Assembly: GCF_004354045.1 (NCBI RefSeq)
Contig: NZ_SMRT01000007.1
Span: forward strand, 186,001 to 250,000
DNA from: Paenibacillus piri
GTDB lineage: Bacteria; Bacillota; Bacilli; Paenibacillales; NBRC-103111
Direction of reading: 5' to 3'
Length of the DNA: 64,000 nt
Below are positions 46,836 through 56,911 of the stretch, in pieces (position 1 is the stretch's first letter; every line of letters starts with the position of its first letter). The notes under the pieces are model-generated. The model was given only the letters and a program-made list of their open reading frames with translations. It had not been told where the DNA came from and made no database searches. Both the position numbers and the translations under genes were made by a program.

Positions 46836-47297
46836 CTACAGCGTTGAATTATCCTGCAAGCGGCGCAAAACTTTTGTCAAAGTTTGTAGAAAAAACTGTC
46901 GATCCTCCTCCGTAAACGGCTTGGGGCCCTTCGAATGCTTGCCGCCGCGCCGCTGCTTGGCTTGCTCATGCCGCCGGTCGAGCAGGAAATCGATCGTCCG
47001 GTCGCTGTAAGTCTGGCCCCGGTTGGACAGCGCAATTGCCTTTTTACCCAGCGCGATCGCCGCTAATCCGAAGTCCTGTGTTATTAATACGTCGCCTGGA
47101 GCAATTCGATTCGCTATATACAAATCTGCCGATTGATCCGAGCGGTCCACCTGCACGATCTGAACGCCATCCATCGGCGCCAGACGATGGTCGAAAGAGG
47201 CGACCATGACCACTTCGGTTTGAAACTGCGCCGCGGCCTTGACGATTTCGGGTTTAACCGGACAAGCGTCGGCGTCCACAATAATTTTGTAAGCCAT
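46836..47297 (-). CDS. yqxD: YaiI/YqxD-family protein (DUF188)
   Basis: Cytoplasmic protein of 153 residues with a PIN-like fold and no proven activity. The opening YKIIVDADACPVKPEIVKAA and the blocks DLYIANRIAPGDVLITQDFG and ALSNRGQTYSDRTID are family hallmarks. It lies between yqfL and dnaG as in B. subtilis. The ribosome site (GGTGGAATGAG) is weak. Confidence 0.92.
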   Translation of the reverse strand: MAYKIIVDADACPVKPEIVKAAAQFQTEVVMVASFDHRLAPMDGVQIVQVDRSDQSADLYIANRIAPGDVLITQDFGLAAIALGKKAIALSNRGQTYSDRTIDFLLDRRHEQAKQRRGGKHSKGPKPFTEEDRQFFLQTLTKVLRRLQDNSTL

Positions 47298-47418
47298 CTC
47301 ATTCCACCGGAATCCTTATAAATACTACCGTAATATTATATACGATGAAGAAGCAAAAAATCCTGCTTGCGTCCTGAAAGAAAACCTCTATCGAAGCCTT
47401 TCCATGATGAAAAAGAAG

Positions 47419-48231
47419 CTACCCGCCGCGGTACAAGTCGATGATCAAGCTCGCGGTCTCCTCGACGGCTTTATTGGAAACATCGATTACCGTGCAGCCG
47501 ATCCGGTTCATAATCTGATCGGCATACTCCAGCTCCTTGTTGATCCGCTCCACCGTAGCGTACATCGCCGTCTTCGGCAAGCCCAACGCTTTAAGCCGTT
47601 CCGAACGTATAATATTGAGCTTCTCCGGCGTAATGCGCAGCCCGACGATTTTTTTATTGGAGACGGTGAACAACTGCTCCGGCGGCTGAATTTCCGGCAC
47701 AAGCGGCACATTGGCGACCTTGAACTTTTTATGCGCCAAATACATCGATAGCGGCGTTTTCGACGTTCTCGAGACGCCGACCAGCACGATGTCGGCCTGC
47801 AGCACGCCGGTAAAATCACGCCCGTCGTCATATTTGACGGCGAACTCGACGGCCTCGACCTTTTTAAAGTAATCCTCGTCCAGCGGATGAATCATGCCGG
47901 GCTGATGACGCGATTCCTGCTCCAGCTTCTTTTCGAGCGAGCCGAGAATCGGTCCGAGCAGGTCAATGTACAGCAGCTGATGGCGTATCGACTGCTCGAC
48001 CAAATAATCTCTCAGCTCGGGAATGACGAGCGTAAATACGATAATCCCGTCCTGCTCCTTTGCGGTTCGAACCAGCCGGTCGATGCCTGCGCGATCTTCC
48101 AGAAACGGCACGATCCGCACATCCACGTGCTGCGGATAAAACTGCACCGCCGCTGCGCGCACAACCGCCTCCCCGGTTTCGCCCGCCGAATCGGAGGCGA
48201 TAAAGATCACGGGATTTTTCCCCATTGCCAC
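47419..48231 (-). CDS. yqfL: Pyruvate, phosphate dikinase regulatory protein-like (YqfL)
   Basis: Bifunctional kinase/pyrophosphorylase of the DUF299 family that in other bacteria switches PPDK or PEP synthase by threonine phosphorylation; the Bacillus target is less clear. The 270-residue protein has IFIASDSAGETGEAVVRAA at the start, the P-loop-like VLVGVSRTSKTPLSMYLAHK near residue 150, and YATVERINKELEYA near the end. GTG 48231 has a strong AGGGAGGGG six bases upstream; an ATG six bases later is also possible. Confidence 0.92.
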   Translation of the reverse strand: MAMGKNPVIFIASDSAGETGEAVVRAAAVQFYPQHVDVRIVPFLEDRAGIDRLVRTAKEQDGIIVFTLVIPELRDYLVEQSIRHQLLYIDLLGPILGSLEKKLEQESRHQPGMIHPLDEDYFKKVEAVEFAVKYDDGRDFTGVLQADIVLVGVSRTSKTPLSMYLAHKKFKVANVPLVPEIQPPEQLFTVSNKKIVGLRITPEKLNIIRSERLKALGLPKTAMYATVERINKELEYADQIMNRIGCTVIDVSNKAVEETASLIIDLYRGG

Positions 48232-48403
48232 GATCGACCCCTCCCTGCTTCTACAATTCTGAGTTTGAAAGCAACGCCAAAAAAAATATCCCGCCCCCAA
48301 GCCCCGATAAGACTTTTGACGAGAAATCGTCTTTTTATGTTAATATATCATATTACCAAAGCGGTTTAAAAATGTCAAAGATAGTTTGACGAATCGCGCA
48401 ACT

Positions 48404-49150
48404 TTATACGCCGTACTTGTCCATCTGATCCAAAAAATGCCTTGATTTGAGCGCCAGACCGACATGCGTGTCAAAGTATCCGCGCATTAGCCGCTTAAGG
48501 CTTTCCTTCGTCTCCGGCTTGACGTCGATCTGTCCGAGCCGCCTTATATCCATCTGCGCGAACAGCCTCAGCAGCTTCAGCAGTCCGGCCGACAATGGGA
48601 GCGCTTGCTGATCCTTGGCGCGGCAGCGGCTGCACAGTATGCCGCCCAGCGCGGCGCTGAAGCTCATATCGCCCTCCGCATTGCGGCAGGAGACGCATTC
48701 CTCCAGCTCCGGCTGGTAGCCGGCCAGCATCCATATTTTCATTTCATATATATGACTGATAATCTGCATATCCTTGCCGGTCTCCAGCCCGTGAAGGGCG
48801 GCAGCAAGCTGCTCGTATAAAAATGCGCTAGCTTCCTGATCGCCCAGCATCCGGTCGGTCAGCTCAGCCATATAGGAAGCATAAGCCGCCATATGCAGAT
48901 CCTCGCGTATATGATGATGAGATTCCACGATTTCCGCATGATTCAACGTTCCGAGCTGCCCCGATTTAAAAAACAAATAGTCGCCGCAGGTAAACAACTG
49001 GGCAACCGAGGAAAAACGGCTCTTTACTTTTTTGGCGCCGCGCACGATGACAGCCGCTTTACCCATTTCGCGGGTAAACAATGTAATGATTTTGTTGCCT
49101 TCCCCATAGTCCATGCTGCGGATGACAATCCCTTGCACACGGTACTGCAT
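48404..49150 (-). CDS. recO: DNA repair protein RecO
   Basis: Recombination mediator that helps load RecA with RecF and RecR. The 248-residue protein begins with an OB fold (YRVQGIVIRSMDYGEGNKII, LFTREMGKAAVIVRGAKK). A helical domain follows with a four-cysteine zinc site, C-x2-C in EECVSCRNAEG and C-x2-C in GILCSRCRAKD. It follows yqzL and precedes yqfL. The glyQS and ccpN genes that lie between recO and yqfL in B. subtilis are absent here. Confidence 0.94.
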   Translation of the reverse strand: MQYRVQGIVIRSMDYGEGNKIITLFTREMGKAAVIVRGAKKVKSRFSSVAQLFTCGDYLFFKSGQLGTLNHAEIVESHHHIREDLHMAAYASYMAELTDRMLGDQEASAFLYEQLAAALHGLETGKDMQIISHIYEMKIWMLAGYQPELEECVSCRNAEGDMSFSAALGGILCSRCRAKDQQALPLSAGLLKLLRLFAQMDIRRLGQIDVKPETKESLKRLMRGYFDTHVGLALKSRHFLDQMDKYGV

Positions 49151-49200
49151 CGCCCGTTTCCCCCAAGCCTTAATTAAGAATCCGACTATATATCATAAGG

Positions 49201-49335
49201 CTATTGTATCACATCATCCTCTTCCGCTTCCTCTTCCGGATCGTCTTCCTCGGCTGGTGCGGCTATTTCCTTATAAAGCAAATAAGCATCCACATCACCG
49301 GTTATTGAAAAATACTTCCACGAAAAATCTCTCAT
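49201..49335 (-). CDS. yqzL: YqzL-family small protein
   Basis: Short gene of 44 codons, easily missed. The product begins MRDFSWKYFSITGDVDAYLL and ends in a run of acidic residues. The pattern of aromatic residues followed by TGxVDAYLLYK is that of YqzL, which lies between recO and era in Bacillales and has no known function. GAGAGGGG lies 11 bases before the ATG and an in-frame stop just upstream fixes the start. Confidence 0.85.
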   Translation of the reverse strand: MRDFSWKYFSITGDVDAYLLYKEIAAPAEEDDPEEEAEEDDVIQ

Positions 49336-49468
49336 GATGTATCATTCCCCTCTCCTAACAGCTTGCGAAGCAAAAAACTTCGAAGCTAGACGGTGCCTGT
49401 TGATACGATTAGGATGGTACGAAAGACGCGGAAGTATGCGATACAATAACTGGTACGGGGTGGACGGA

Positions 49469-50377
49469 CTATTCGTCGCGGAAGCCGAGATCCCGCAGCA
49501 CCCGCTCGTGATTGCGCCAATCTTTTTTCACTTTTACCCATAGCTCGAGAAACGTTTTGGAGCCTAGCAGAGCCTCGATATCATGCCGCGCTTTTTGCCC
49601 GACCTCTTTGAGGAGCGCGCCTTTTTTGCCGATGATGATGCCTTTTTGCGAATCGCGTTCGACATATATGACGGCCGAAATATGGACGACGCCGTTTTTC
49701 TCCGCCTTCATATCCTCGATCGAGACGGCGATCGAATGCGGGATTTCCTCCCGGGTCAGATGCAAAATCTTTTCCCGAATCAGCTCGGCGCAGACGAACT
49801 GCTCCGGATGGTCGGTCACCTGATCGGCCGGATAATACTGAGGGCCCTCGGGCAAAAACTTCGTAACCTGCTCCAGCAGCGTTGTGACATTGTTGCCCTG
49901 AATCGCCGAGATCGGGACGATTTCGGCAAAGTCGTACAAGTCCTTGTACGTAGTAATGACTGGAAGAAGCGCTTCCGGCTGTACCTGATCGATTTTGTTC
50001 ATCACCAAAATAACCGGCGTTTTTACTTTTTTTAAATTTTCGATAATAAATCGGTCGCCGCCGCCCAAACCTTCCACAACGTCGATCAAAAACAAGATCG
50101 CATCGACTTCGCTGAGCGAGCCTTCGGCAATTTTCATCATATGCTCGCCAAGCTTGGACGTAGGCTTATGGATGCCCGGCGTATCCAGAAAGACGATTTG
50201 CGCATCGTTCGTCGTATAGACGCCGTGGATTTTATTGCGCGTCGTTTGCGGCTTGTCCGACATAATTGCGATTTTTTGCCCGATCACTTGATTCATCAGC
50301 GTCGATTTGCCCACATTCGGGCGGCCGATAATGGCGACAAAGCCTGATTTATATGCTTGTTTGGCTGGTGATGTCAT
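49469..50377 (-). CDS. era: GTPase Era
   Basis: Essential GTPase that binds 16S rRNA near its 3' end during 30S maturation. The 302-residue protein has G1 [18 protein letters not shown] near residue 18, switch [12 protein letters not shown]3 [11 protein letters not shown]4 VMNKIDQV and a C-terminal KH domain ([19 protein letters not shown]). ATG 50377 shares the sequence ATGA with the cdd stop codon, and GGAGG lies nine bases upstream. Confidence 0.97.
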   Translation of the reverse strand: MTSPAKQAYKSGFVAIIGRPNVGKSTLMNQVIGQKIAIMSDKPQTTRNKIHGVYTTNDAQIVFLDTPGIHKPTSKLGEHMMKIAEGSLSEVDAILFLIDVVEGLGGGDRFIIENLKKVKTPVILVMNKIDQVQPEALLPVITTYKDLYDFAEIVPISAIQGNNVTTLLEQVTKFLPEGPQYYPADQVTDHPEQFVCAELIREKILHLTREEIPHSIAVSIEDMKAEKNGVVHISAVIYVERDSQKGIIIGKKGALLKEVGQKARHDIEALLGSKTFLELWVKVKKDWRNHERVLRDLGFRDE

Positions 50378-50790
50378 GATTCGATTCCTCCATTGAGATC
50401 GTTGCTTGTAAAAGCGCCCGGCAATAGCCCGGCAACGGTCGTAACCGTAATGTCCCCGTTTAAGTTGGCCATATAAACCGGCATATCCGGCGCACACAGC
50501 TCAATCAGAACTTGGCGGCAGACGCCGCAGGGCGCGATCGGCTGCTGCGTGTCGCCGATGACGGCGATCGCCTGAAATGAACGCGGCGCCGCTCCGTCGG
50601 CAATCGCCCGAAACAGGGCGGTTCGTTCCGCGCAGTTGGTCGGTCCGTAGGCCGCATTTTCCACATTGCAGCCCAGATGAACCTGCCCGTCGGTCCCCAG
50701 CAGCGCGCTGCCCACTTTAAACTGCGAATACGGAACGTACGCCCTCTCTCTTGCTTCTCTCGCCCATGCGACAAGCTGCTTCGGCTCCAT
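50374..50790 (-). CDS. cdd: Cytidine deaminase
   Basis: Zinc-dependent tetrameric enzyme of pyrimidine salvage. The 138-residue product has [16 protein letters not shown] near residue 17, the catalytic C-A-E motif [15 protein letters not shown] near 50 and the zinc pair PCGVCRQVL near 85. ATG 50790 is used because the GTG nine bases upstream lies within the ribosome site AAAGGGG. It overlaps era by four bases. Confidence 0.96.
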   Translation of the reverse strand: MEPKQLVAWAREARERAYVPYSQFKVGSALLGTDGQVHLGCNVENAAYGPTNCAERTALFRAIADGAAPRSFQAIAVIGDTQQPIAPCGVCRQVLIELCAPDMPVYMANLNGDITVTTVAGLLPGAFTSNDLNGGIES

Positions 50791-50845
50791 GCCGGTCACC
50801 CCTTTTTATGTAATGAAACCGACTTGCACTTTGAAATTCAGAAAG

Positions 50846-51547
50846 CTATAAATGGACCAGGTAATAGGCCAGCACGGCAACAAAGCTGCCGATGACAGCC
50901 CCCGCCACCAGGGAAGGAGCGGACCGGTTGCGCTTATCATACAGCACGAGCAGCACGAGCAGCGCCAGCAAGTAGGCCAATAACGCAATTAACGTGACGG
51001 TCACATAGCTCGTAATAAACGTTGCGATCGCAAAAGCGACTGCCGCCAATAGGCTAGGCTGCGTACGGTTGCCTTTTGTTGAAAACCGTGTCTCGACCAC
51101 GATAACCGTCAAAATAACAAGACTCAGCAGCACCCAGACCATTCCCGCGGAAAACGTGTGGCCTTCGGCCGCTCGGACATGCCGGAACAGCCGGTCGACC
51201 GGCTCGTAAAATACGATCATCCCGACCATAGCGGCAAAAGCCGCAGACACCAATACGGAGGCTGCGGCGACGTCCTTGGCTATTTTGGCGAGCGGATGCT
51301 GCTCCGGCATCGCCAGATCTACAGCCTTTTCAACGGCCGTGTTAATCAGCTCCGTGACGATCATCAAGGTGACGGCCAACAAGATGAACAAGATTTCCAG
51401 CTTCGGCAATCCCAAGTATAATGCCAGCAGCAGCACGACAAAAGCGGCGAAAAAATGGAACTTCATGTTGCGCTGAGTAAATAAGGCGTATTTGACTCCT
51501 TCATAAGCGAACCGGAAGCTTCTGTGCCACTTTACCTTCGGTCTCAC
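50846..51547 (-). CDS. dgkA: DgkA-type lipid kinase with C-terminal membrane extension
   Basis: Membrane kinase of the diacylglycerol/undecaprenol kinase family fused to an extra domain. Residues 1-120 match Dgk[41 protein letters not shown], and [16 protein letters not shown]. The remaining 110 residues hold three to four more hydrophobic helices ([40 protein letters not shown]), so the 233-residue total is about twice the usual size. The start GTG overlaps the ybeY stop (GTGA). Undecaprenol is the likely substrate by family precedent in Gram-positives. Confidence 0.88.
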   Translation of the reverse strand: MRPKVKWHRSFRFAYEGVKYALFTQRNMKFHFFAAFVVLLLALYLGLPKLEILFILLAVTLMIVTELINTAVEKAVDLAMPEQHPLAKIAKDVAAASVLVSAAFAAMVGMIVFYEPVDRLFRHVRAAEGHTFSAGMVWVLLSLVILTVIVVETRFSTKGNRTQPSLLAAVAFAIATFITSYVTVTLIALLAYLLALLVLLVLYDKRNRSAPSLVAGAVIGSFVAVLAYYLVHL

Positions 51548-52119
51548 CTGAAAAGACCTGCCTGCTGCAAAATAAGCTCTTGCTTCGCGAACATTTCTTT
51601 CTCCGCTTCCTCGTCCTGATGGTCGTAACCGATCAAATGAAGAAAGCCGTGAACGAACAAAAATCCGAGCTCGCGCTCTACGGAATGTCCGTAATCCTCG
51701 CTTTGCGCGATGGCGCGCGGCACGGAAATAATAATGTCACCGAGCGGCTCGTCGAACATCGCTTCCATGCCCTCCTCCGCATCGGTCCCTTCGACATCCT
51801 CTCCGTAGGCATCAAGCCGTTCCCCGTCGCGCAAATCGCCGTCTTGAACGAAATCGCGGTCAGCGTACACGATTTCCAACTCGTCTTCTCCGACTTCCTG
51901 CATCGCAAAGGAAAGCACGTCCGTCGGCCTGTCGATGCCGCGGTACTCCTTGTTCAGCCGGTGAATTTCCGCATCGTCCACAAAGGTTAGCGCCACCTCG
52001 CCCTCGTTCACATGCTCCATTTCTCCGGCAAGCTGGAGCAGCTGCTCCAGCTTGGCGATAAACGCCGGCGACATTTCGTATTCATGCTGTTCATTATTCC
52101 ATTCCAAACGTAAGCTCAT
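51544..52119 (-). CDS. ybeY: rRNA maturation endoribonuclease YbeY
   Basis: Zinc-dependent RNase involved in 16S rRNA 3'-end processing and ribosome quality control. The 191-residue protein contains [20 protein letters not shown] and the metal motif [11 protein letters not shown] (H-x3-H-x5-H) near residue 159. It is about 30 residues longer than B. subtilis YqfG because of an acidic insertion (about residues 91-122, [20 protein letters not shown]) before the PLGDIIIS strand. It overlaps pgpH by four bases (ATGA). Confidence 0.94.
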   Translation of the reverse strand: MSLRLEWNNEQHEYEMSPAFIAKLEQLLQLAGEMEHVNEGEVALTFVDDAEIHRLNKEYRGIDRPTDVLSFAMQEVGEDELEIVYADRDFVQDGDLRDGERLDAYGEDVEGTDAEEGMEAMFDEPLGDIIISVPRAIAQSEDYGHSVERELGFLFVHGFLHLIGYDHQDEEAEKEMFAKQELILQQAGLFR

Positions 52120-54371
52120 GCCTTTAACTCCTTTTTGCCCGCTTCGTTGTTTCCCGCCTGCCCCGGCAAATCGTTAGGATATTCGATCCTTGAATGAAAA
52201 ATCCCGAGCAATGTTTCGTTCAACGTTTTTGCGATTTGATCCAGCTCTTTAATCGTCAGATCGCATTCGTTAAACTGTCCGTCATCGAGCCGGTTCTTCA
52301 CAATTTTGCGCACCATCGAATCGATCTGCTCCAGCGTCGGGTTGCGCAGGGAACGGACAGCCGCTTCCACACAGTCGGCGATTCCGACGATAGCGGCCTC
52401 CTTGGACTGCGCCTTGGGGCCGGGATAGCGGAAATCGGCTTCCTCCACCGGCTTCGTCTGCCCTTCGGCCTCGGCCATTTTCTTCGCCTTATGATAAAAG
52501 AACTGGAGCAGCGTCGTACCGTGGTGCTGCTCCGCGATATCGCGGATCTGCTTCGGAATATGATGCTCCTTCTGCATCTCGACACCGTCGCGAGCGTGCG
52601 CCACAATAATGGACTTGCTTAAGTTCGGATCCATCTTGTCATGCGGATTTTCGATGTTCGATTGGTTCTCGATAAAATAAATCGGCCGCTTCGTCTTGCC
52701 GATATCATGGTAGTACGCGCCTACGCGGCACAGCAAGCCGTTGGCGCCGATCGCCTCGGCGGCGGCCTCCGACAAATTGCCGACCATGATGCTGTGATGA
52801 TACGTCCCCGGTGTCTCCGTCAGCAGCTTGCGCAGCAGCGGATGATTCGGGTTCGACAGCTCCACCAGCTTGAGCGGCGACAAAATGCCGAATGCGGCTT
52901 CGAAAAAGGGCAGCAGCCCGATCACAATGACCGCGGTCAACAGGCCGCCGCCCACCGTAAACGCCAGGGCGAACAGGATGCTGCGCTTCGTTTCGTGATC
53001 ATCCAGCAGCAGCAGCGAGCCGACCAGCACCATGCCGAGCAGCGCAATGATCATCCCCGCTTTCAAAATCGAGGAACGCTGACTCGCGCGCTGTATCGAA
53101 AAAATGGCGGCGAACGAAGCGGCAAGCGTTAACAGCCCGTACCGGAAATCGAACGGCTGCAAATGATCCGTATTGAAAATAACGCTCGACATGACCGCGA
53201 ATACGACGGCTGCGATAAACGATATGCTGGTATCCAAAAGAATCGTGATCAGCATTGCCCCCATCGCGGAGGGAGCCAAAAAGCCGATATGCGGATAATC
53301 CAGATTTTGCGCCAACGCAAATATTTTCATGCCGAAAATGGTAATAAGCAGTATAAGAACGAGCATCAACAGCTGCGTATTGTTCGATTTGATCGGCAGC
53401 GCGCTTTGCCGCACAAACATATAAATCGCCAGAGAGAACATCGATACAAACAGCAGAAGCCCGATTTTAGGCAAATTGCTCGATTCGTCCTTCAGCATTT
53501 CCAGAGCGTTTAATCGCGCATACAGCTCTTCGGTGATCGTTTCGCCTTTTTTGACCAGTACTTCGTTTTTGTTAATAATGACCGGCTTCACGTTGTCGCG
53601 CGCATGGCCCTTCGCTTCGTCCGTTCCCTTCTGATCGAAAAACTTGTTGGGCGTAATCGCGGCCCGCACGAGCTCCTGCACCATTTCCCGGGAAGAGCTC
53701 TTGGTCAGCGTCGAGCTGTTCACCAGCTCCGCCACTTTCGCCCTTACGGCTTGGGCGTCGATGATTTGATCGTTCATCAGCCGATTGACGATATCTTTGG
53801 CGACCGGCTCCATGACCGTCAAATCTTCCTTGAGCAGACGAGGCATTTTATAGTACGTTTCCTCGGGTATCCGGTACTGCTGCTCGGCGATTTTTTTCCT
53901 CATTTCCTCCAGCATCGCCTCGTTATACTGGCCGCTGCCGGAGTATGACTTGAGCAGCTTGTCGGTATGATCCTGAACGATGTTCGGAATCACGGTTTTA
54001 AAAATATTGACCTTGTCGCCAAGCGTCACCTCGGCGTCCGCATTGATCTGCTGCAGCTTTTCAAAAATCGTTTCCACGAGCGTGTCGTTTTTCAGCGACA
54101 CGATTTTGTAAACGGGCTGGACGCGCTGTGCGGCATCCTCCTTGGACTGCTCCGTAGCGACGGCATTTTCGATCGCCCGGGGCGCCAGTATATCTTTCTC
54201 CGCCAGCGATCCTTTCTGGATATCGTACGTTTGCGGAATAATTTTGCTCGTTAACGCCGAATAGAACACGGCGGTAAGCAATAAAAACAGAAGAAAGCGC
54301 ACAAGGGCGCTGTATTTCCATCCTGCCAATCGGTATTGAAATTTTCCTTGAATGGATACCTGGTTTTTCAT
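52116..54371 (-). CDS. pgpH: 7TM-HD cyclic di-AMP phosphodiesterase (PgpH type)
   Basis: Membrane protein that hydrolyses cyclic di-AMP. The 751-residue product has an N-terminal membrane anchor, an extracellular 7TMR-HDED domain (about residues 50-285), seven transmembrane helices (about 295-480) and a cytoplasmic HD domain. HD residues are seen in [34 protein letters not shown] and [16 protein letters not shown]. Known as YqfF in B. subtilis. It lies between phoH and ybeY as in that species. Confidence 0.95.
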   Translation of the reverse strand: MKNQVSIQGKFQYRLAGWKYSALVRFLLFLLLTAVFYSALTSKIIPQTYDIQKGSLAEKDILAPRAIENAVATEQSKEDAAQRVQPVYKIVSLKNDTLVETIFEKLQQINADAEVTLGDKVNIFKTVIPNIVQDHTDKLLKSYSGSGQYNEAMLEEMRKKIAEQQYRIPEETYYKMPRLLKEDLTVMEPVAKDIVNRLMNDQIIDAQAVRAKVAELVNSSTLTKSSSREMVQELVRAAITPNKFFDQKGTDEAKGHARDNVKPVIINKNEVLVKKGETITEELYARLNALEMLKDESSNLPKIGLLLFVSMFSLAIYMFVRQSALPIKSNNTQLLMLVLILLITIFGMKIFALAQNLDYPHIGFLAPSAMGAMLITILLDTSISFIAAVVFAVMSSVIFNTDHLQPFDFRYGLLTLAASFAAIFSIQRASQRSSILKAGMIIALLGMVLVGSLLLLDDHETKRSILFALAFTVGGGLLTAVIVIGLLPFFEAAFGILSPLKLVELSNPNHPLLRKLLTETPGTYHHSIMVGNLSEAAAEAIGANGLLCRVGAYYHDIGKTKRPIYFIENQSNIENPHDKMDPNLSKSIIVAHARDGVEMQKEHHIPKQIRDIAEQHHGTTLLQFFYHKAKKMAEAEGQTKPVEEADFRYPGPKAQSKEAAIVGIADCVEAAVRSLRNPTLEQIDSMVRKIVKNRLDDGQFNECDLTIKELDQIAKTLNETLLGIFHSRIEYPNDLPGQAGNNEAGKKELKA

Positions 54372-54418
54372 GCGAAAGGTCAGCCCTTTCTCTGCTCCTC
54401 CACAATTAGAGCATCAAG

Positions 54419-55384
54419 CTATTTCTCTTGATCCATATGGTAAGCAACGATGATTTTTTGTACCAAGGAATGTCTGACAACGTCGGCGTCGGAAAACTCA
54501 ATGAACCCAATTTCTTCAATATTTTTCAAGATGCGCTGCGCTTCCACGAGACCCGAGTTTTTGCCGCGCGGCAGGTCGATCTGGGTCACGTCTCCGGTGA
54601 TAACCATCTTCGAGCCGAAGCCAAGACGGGTTAAAAACATTTTCATCTGCTCGGGTGTTGTATTTTGCGCTTCGTCCAAAATAATAAAAGAGTCGTCCAG
54701 CGTTCTTCCCCGCATGTAGGCGAGCGGAGCGATCTCGATGAGGCCGCGCTCCAACGACTTGAGCACCTGTTCGGGTCCCAGCACGTCGTTAAGAGCATCA
54801 TACAATGGGCGCAGATACGGGTCAACCTTTTCCTGTAGATCGCCGGGCAAAAAGCCGAGGCTCTCTCCCGCTTCAACCGCAGGCCGCGTCAGCACGATCC
54901 GCTTTACCTTGCCTTCCTTGAGCGCGGCGACCGCAAGCACGACCGCTATATATGTTTTTCCCGTACCGGCGGGACCGATACCGAACACAATATCCAGCTT
55001 TTTTATGGTCGAAACATACTGCTTTTGTCCGATCGTCTTGACCCGGATGGGCTTGCCCTTATAGGTAACGGCTATGTCCCCTTTGAATAAATCGAGCAAT
55101 TGATCCGCTTTCATCTGCTTTGCCAGCTCCAGCGCATACAATACGTCGCGTTCGTTTAATATATAATTATTGCGCACCAGCTCCAGCAATACTTCAAACA
55201 GCTGCTGCACCGACTGCAGTTCGCCGGGTTCCCCCTGAATGACGATGTCTTCCTCGCGCGATTGAATTTTTGCGTGGGTGTGCTGCTCGATCAAATGGAG
55301 AAATTTGTCCTGGGGACCGAACAGTGCGAGTCCTTCCGCCGTATTTTTCAAAGCGATTTTTACATAATTACCTTTTCCGATCAA
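54419..55384 (-). CDS. phoH: PhoH family ATPase (PhoL type)
   Basis: Cytoplasmic nucleotide-binding protein of 321 residues of the PhoH/YbeZ type, often next to ybeY and linked to RNA metabolism. It has a short KH-like N-terminal region, Walker A FGIGPAGTGKTYIAVVLA near residue 135, RPAVEAGESLGFLPGDLQEK near 167 and Walker B SFIILDEAQNTTPEQMK near 232. Unlike the paralogue at 26699 it lacks a PIN domain. The start is TTG at 55384, behind AAGGAG. Confidence 0.94.
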   Translation of the reverse strand: MIGKGNYVKIALKNTAEGLALFGPQDKFLHLIEQHTHAKIQSREEDIVIQGEPGELQSVQQLFEVLLELVRNNYILNERDVLYALELAKQMKADQLLDLFKGDIAVTYKGKPIRVKTIGQKQYVSTIKKLDIVFGIGPAGTGKTYIAVVLAVAALKEGKVKRIVLTRPAVEAGESLGFLPGDLQEKVDPYLRPLYDALNDVLGPEQVLKSLERGLIEIAPLAYMRGRTLDDSFIILDEAQNTTPEQMKMFLTRLGFGSKMVITGDVTQIDLPRGKNSGLVEAQRILKNIEEIGFIEFSDADVVRHSLVQKIIVAYHMDQEK

Positions 55385-55415
55385 CAGGCCTCTTCTCCTT
55401 CGAATTATGCAGGTG

Positions 55416-56603
55416 TTAGGGTGCAGGCATTATGGGCAGTTCTTGCGCGATCGATTCTTCGACCTCCAAATGTGCTTCCATATAAACTTTACCATTCTCC
55501 GTCTTTTCATGCAAAATTTTTTCGCTCACGACCTTCGCATCTTTTCCAGCCGCTGCCAAAATTTCGCCCTTCGCCTGCTCCAAACCGCGCGCCTTGGCCT
55601 CTTGAGGATCGACAGGCTGCTCGACGACTCCCACCTCCATCACCCGTTCGCGGAGCCAGCCTACAGGCAGCACAAAGTCTCTCCACTGCAGCGTCTTACG
55701 CTCCGACTGCGCCTCGAATTGCTGGTACGGAATATTCCCGTATCCGGTGAGCTGCAGCGCACGGCTGCCGATTACGAGGTAAAACCGTTTGCGCACGTCG
55801 CCCGTGTATACTTTATACTGCTGCACGAGCGGCACTTCGATTTTCGGCGCATACCAGACCAAGCCTTTCACCTGGCCGGATGCGACTACGCTTTTCTGGT
55901 AGGCCCCTTCGCCTAAAATACCGGAAATCAAAATATCTCCTTTTTTCACGTACATATTCGGTTTGGCGACGGGGCGCCCTTTTTCGGCAAAAATGGAGGT
56001 GATCATAGCGCTCTTCGATGCGATCAGATGGCGCGGGTTGAGCAGCGGCGGCTTATCGGGGATGACGGCCTCGACCACTTTGATGGTCACATGCGTGCCG
56101 TGCAGCTCGACTCCGACCCATGCCGCTTCCGGCAGCTTGTCCTGCAAGCTTTTGGACAGCTCGGAGGCGCTTTTCAATCGGAACTTCCATTGCAGCTTGT
56201 AAACGCCCTCCTCTTTGGCCGCCTGCAAAATGGCGTTTTTATCGATATGCTCGTTCCCTTCGACATTGACCTGCCATACGATCGAGGAAAGAAGGTAGAT
56301 GCCGATAACAAAACCGATCATTCCCGCGACAAAAAGCTTGCGCTTCTCCAGTCTGTCCAGTACGAACGGAAACCCGTGCCGCCGCAGGACATGAAACCGG
56401 CAGCCTGTCTCTTTTAAGAGCGGGCGAAGCCGGAAAAAATCTTTTATCGTAATGTACAGCTCGGCATGGGAGTCGCCGCGAAACCGAATGTCCCAAATCG
56501 ACAGCCGCTTCTCGGTGGACCGGTTAATCAGCCGCTCCAGATGCTCGCCTCTCACTTCAATCAAAACATAGCCACGCAGCGCTAACAGGATCGATGTCTT
56601 CAA
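55416..56603 (-). CDS. yqfD: Sporulation protein YqfD
   Basis: Membrane protein of 395 residues induced by SigE in the mother cell of B. subtilis. The N-terminal soluble domain (RGYVLIEVRGEHLERLINRS, HAELYITIKDFFRLRPLLKE) is followed by one membrane helix (LFVAGMIGFVIGIYLLSSIV, about 87-106) and an extracytoplasmic part with SRALQLTGYGNIPYQQFEAQ. TTG 56603 is preferred as start: AGAGGG lies eight bases upstream and it gives the family N-terminus, while the GTG nine bases earlier has no usable site. It follows yqfC by 14 bp. Confidence 0.9.
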   Translation of the reverse strand: MKTSILLALRGYVLIEVRGEHLERLINRSTEKRLSIWDIRFRGDSHAELYITIKDFFRLRPLLKETGCRFHVLRRHGFPFVLDRLEKRKLFVAGMIGFVIGIYLLSSIVWQVNVEGNEHIDKNAILQAAKEEGVYKLQWKFRLKSASELSKSLQDKLPEAAWVGVELHGTHVTIKVVEAVIPDKPPLLNPRHLIASKSAMITSIFAEKGRPVAKPNMYVKKGDILISGILGEGAYQKSVVASGQVKGLVWYAPKIEVPLVQQYKVYTGDVRKRFYLVIGSRALQLTGYGNIPYQQFEAQSERKTLQWRDFVLPVGWLRERVMEVGVVEQPVDPQEAKARGLEQAKGEILAAAGKDAKVVSEKILHEKTENGKVYMEAHLEVEESIAQELPIMPAP

Positions 56604-56617
56604 AACAGGCACCCTCT

Positions 56618-56896
56618 TTACGGATAAAATTTGATCTCTCCAATGACCCCTTCGACTAATACTTCCTCGGTTAAAATGGCCCGGATGACGAGCTCCTTGC
56701 CGTGCACCTCCAGCCTTCCTTTCGGAAATGCAAGCAGCAGCCTGTCGCTTGAAAAATGCAGCACGCCGCGGTGATTCTCGATATACAGCTGCACGTTGCC
56801 GATCATCGTCATCCGCGGCAAGTCCATCGCAACATCTTGGGGGAGGTCCAGCAGCTTGGTTGTGAATTGGTTGAACCTTCGTGGCACACTGCGCAT
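56618..56896 (-). CDS. yqfC: Sporulation protein YqfC
   Basis: Small protein of 92 residues related to B. subtilis YqfC and the YabP family. Conserved blocks are DLPQDVAMDLPRMTMIGNVQ and LYIENHRGVLHFSSDRLLLA, and the ending is EEVLVEGVIGEIKFYP. It pairs with yqfD in all sporulating Bacillales. AGGAGGG precedes the ATG at 56896, immediately beside the tandem repeat array. Confidence 0.92.
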   Translation of the reverse strand: MRSVPRRFNQFTTKLLDLPQDVAMDLPRMTMIGNVQLYIENHRGVLHFSSDRLLLAFPKGRLEVHGKELVIRAILTEEVLVEGVIGEIKFYP

Positions 56897-56911
56897 TTTT
56901 TCCCTCCTAAA

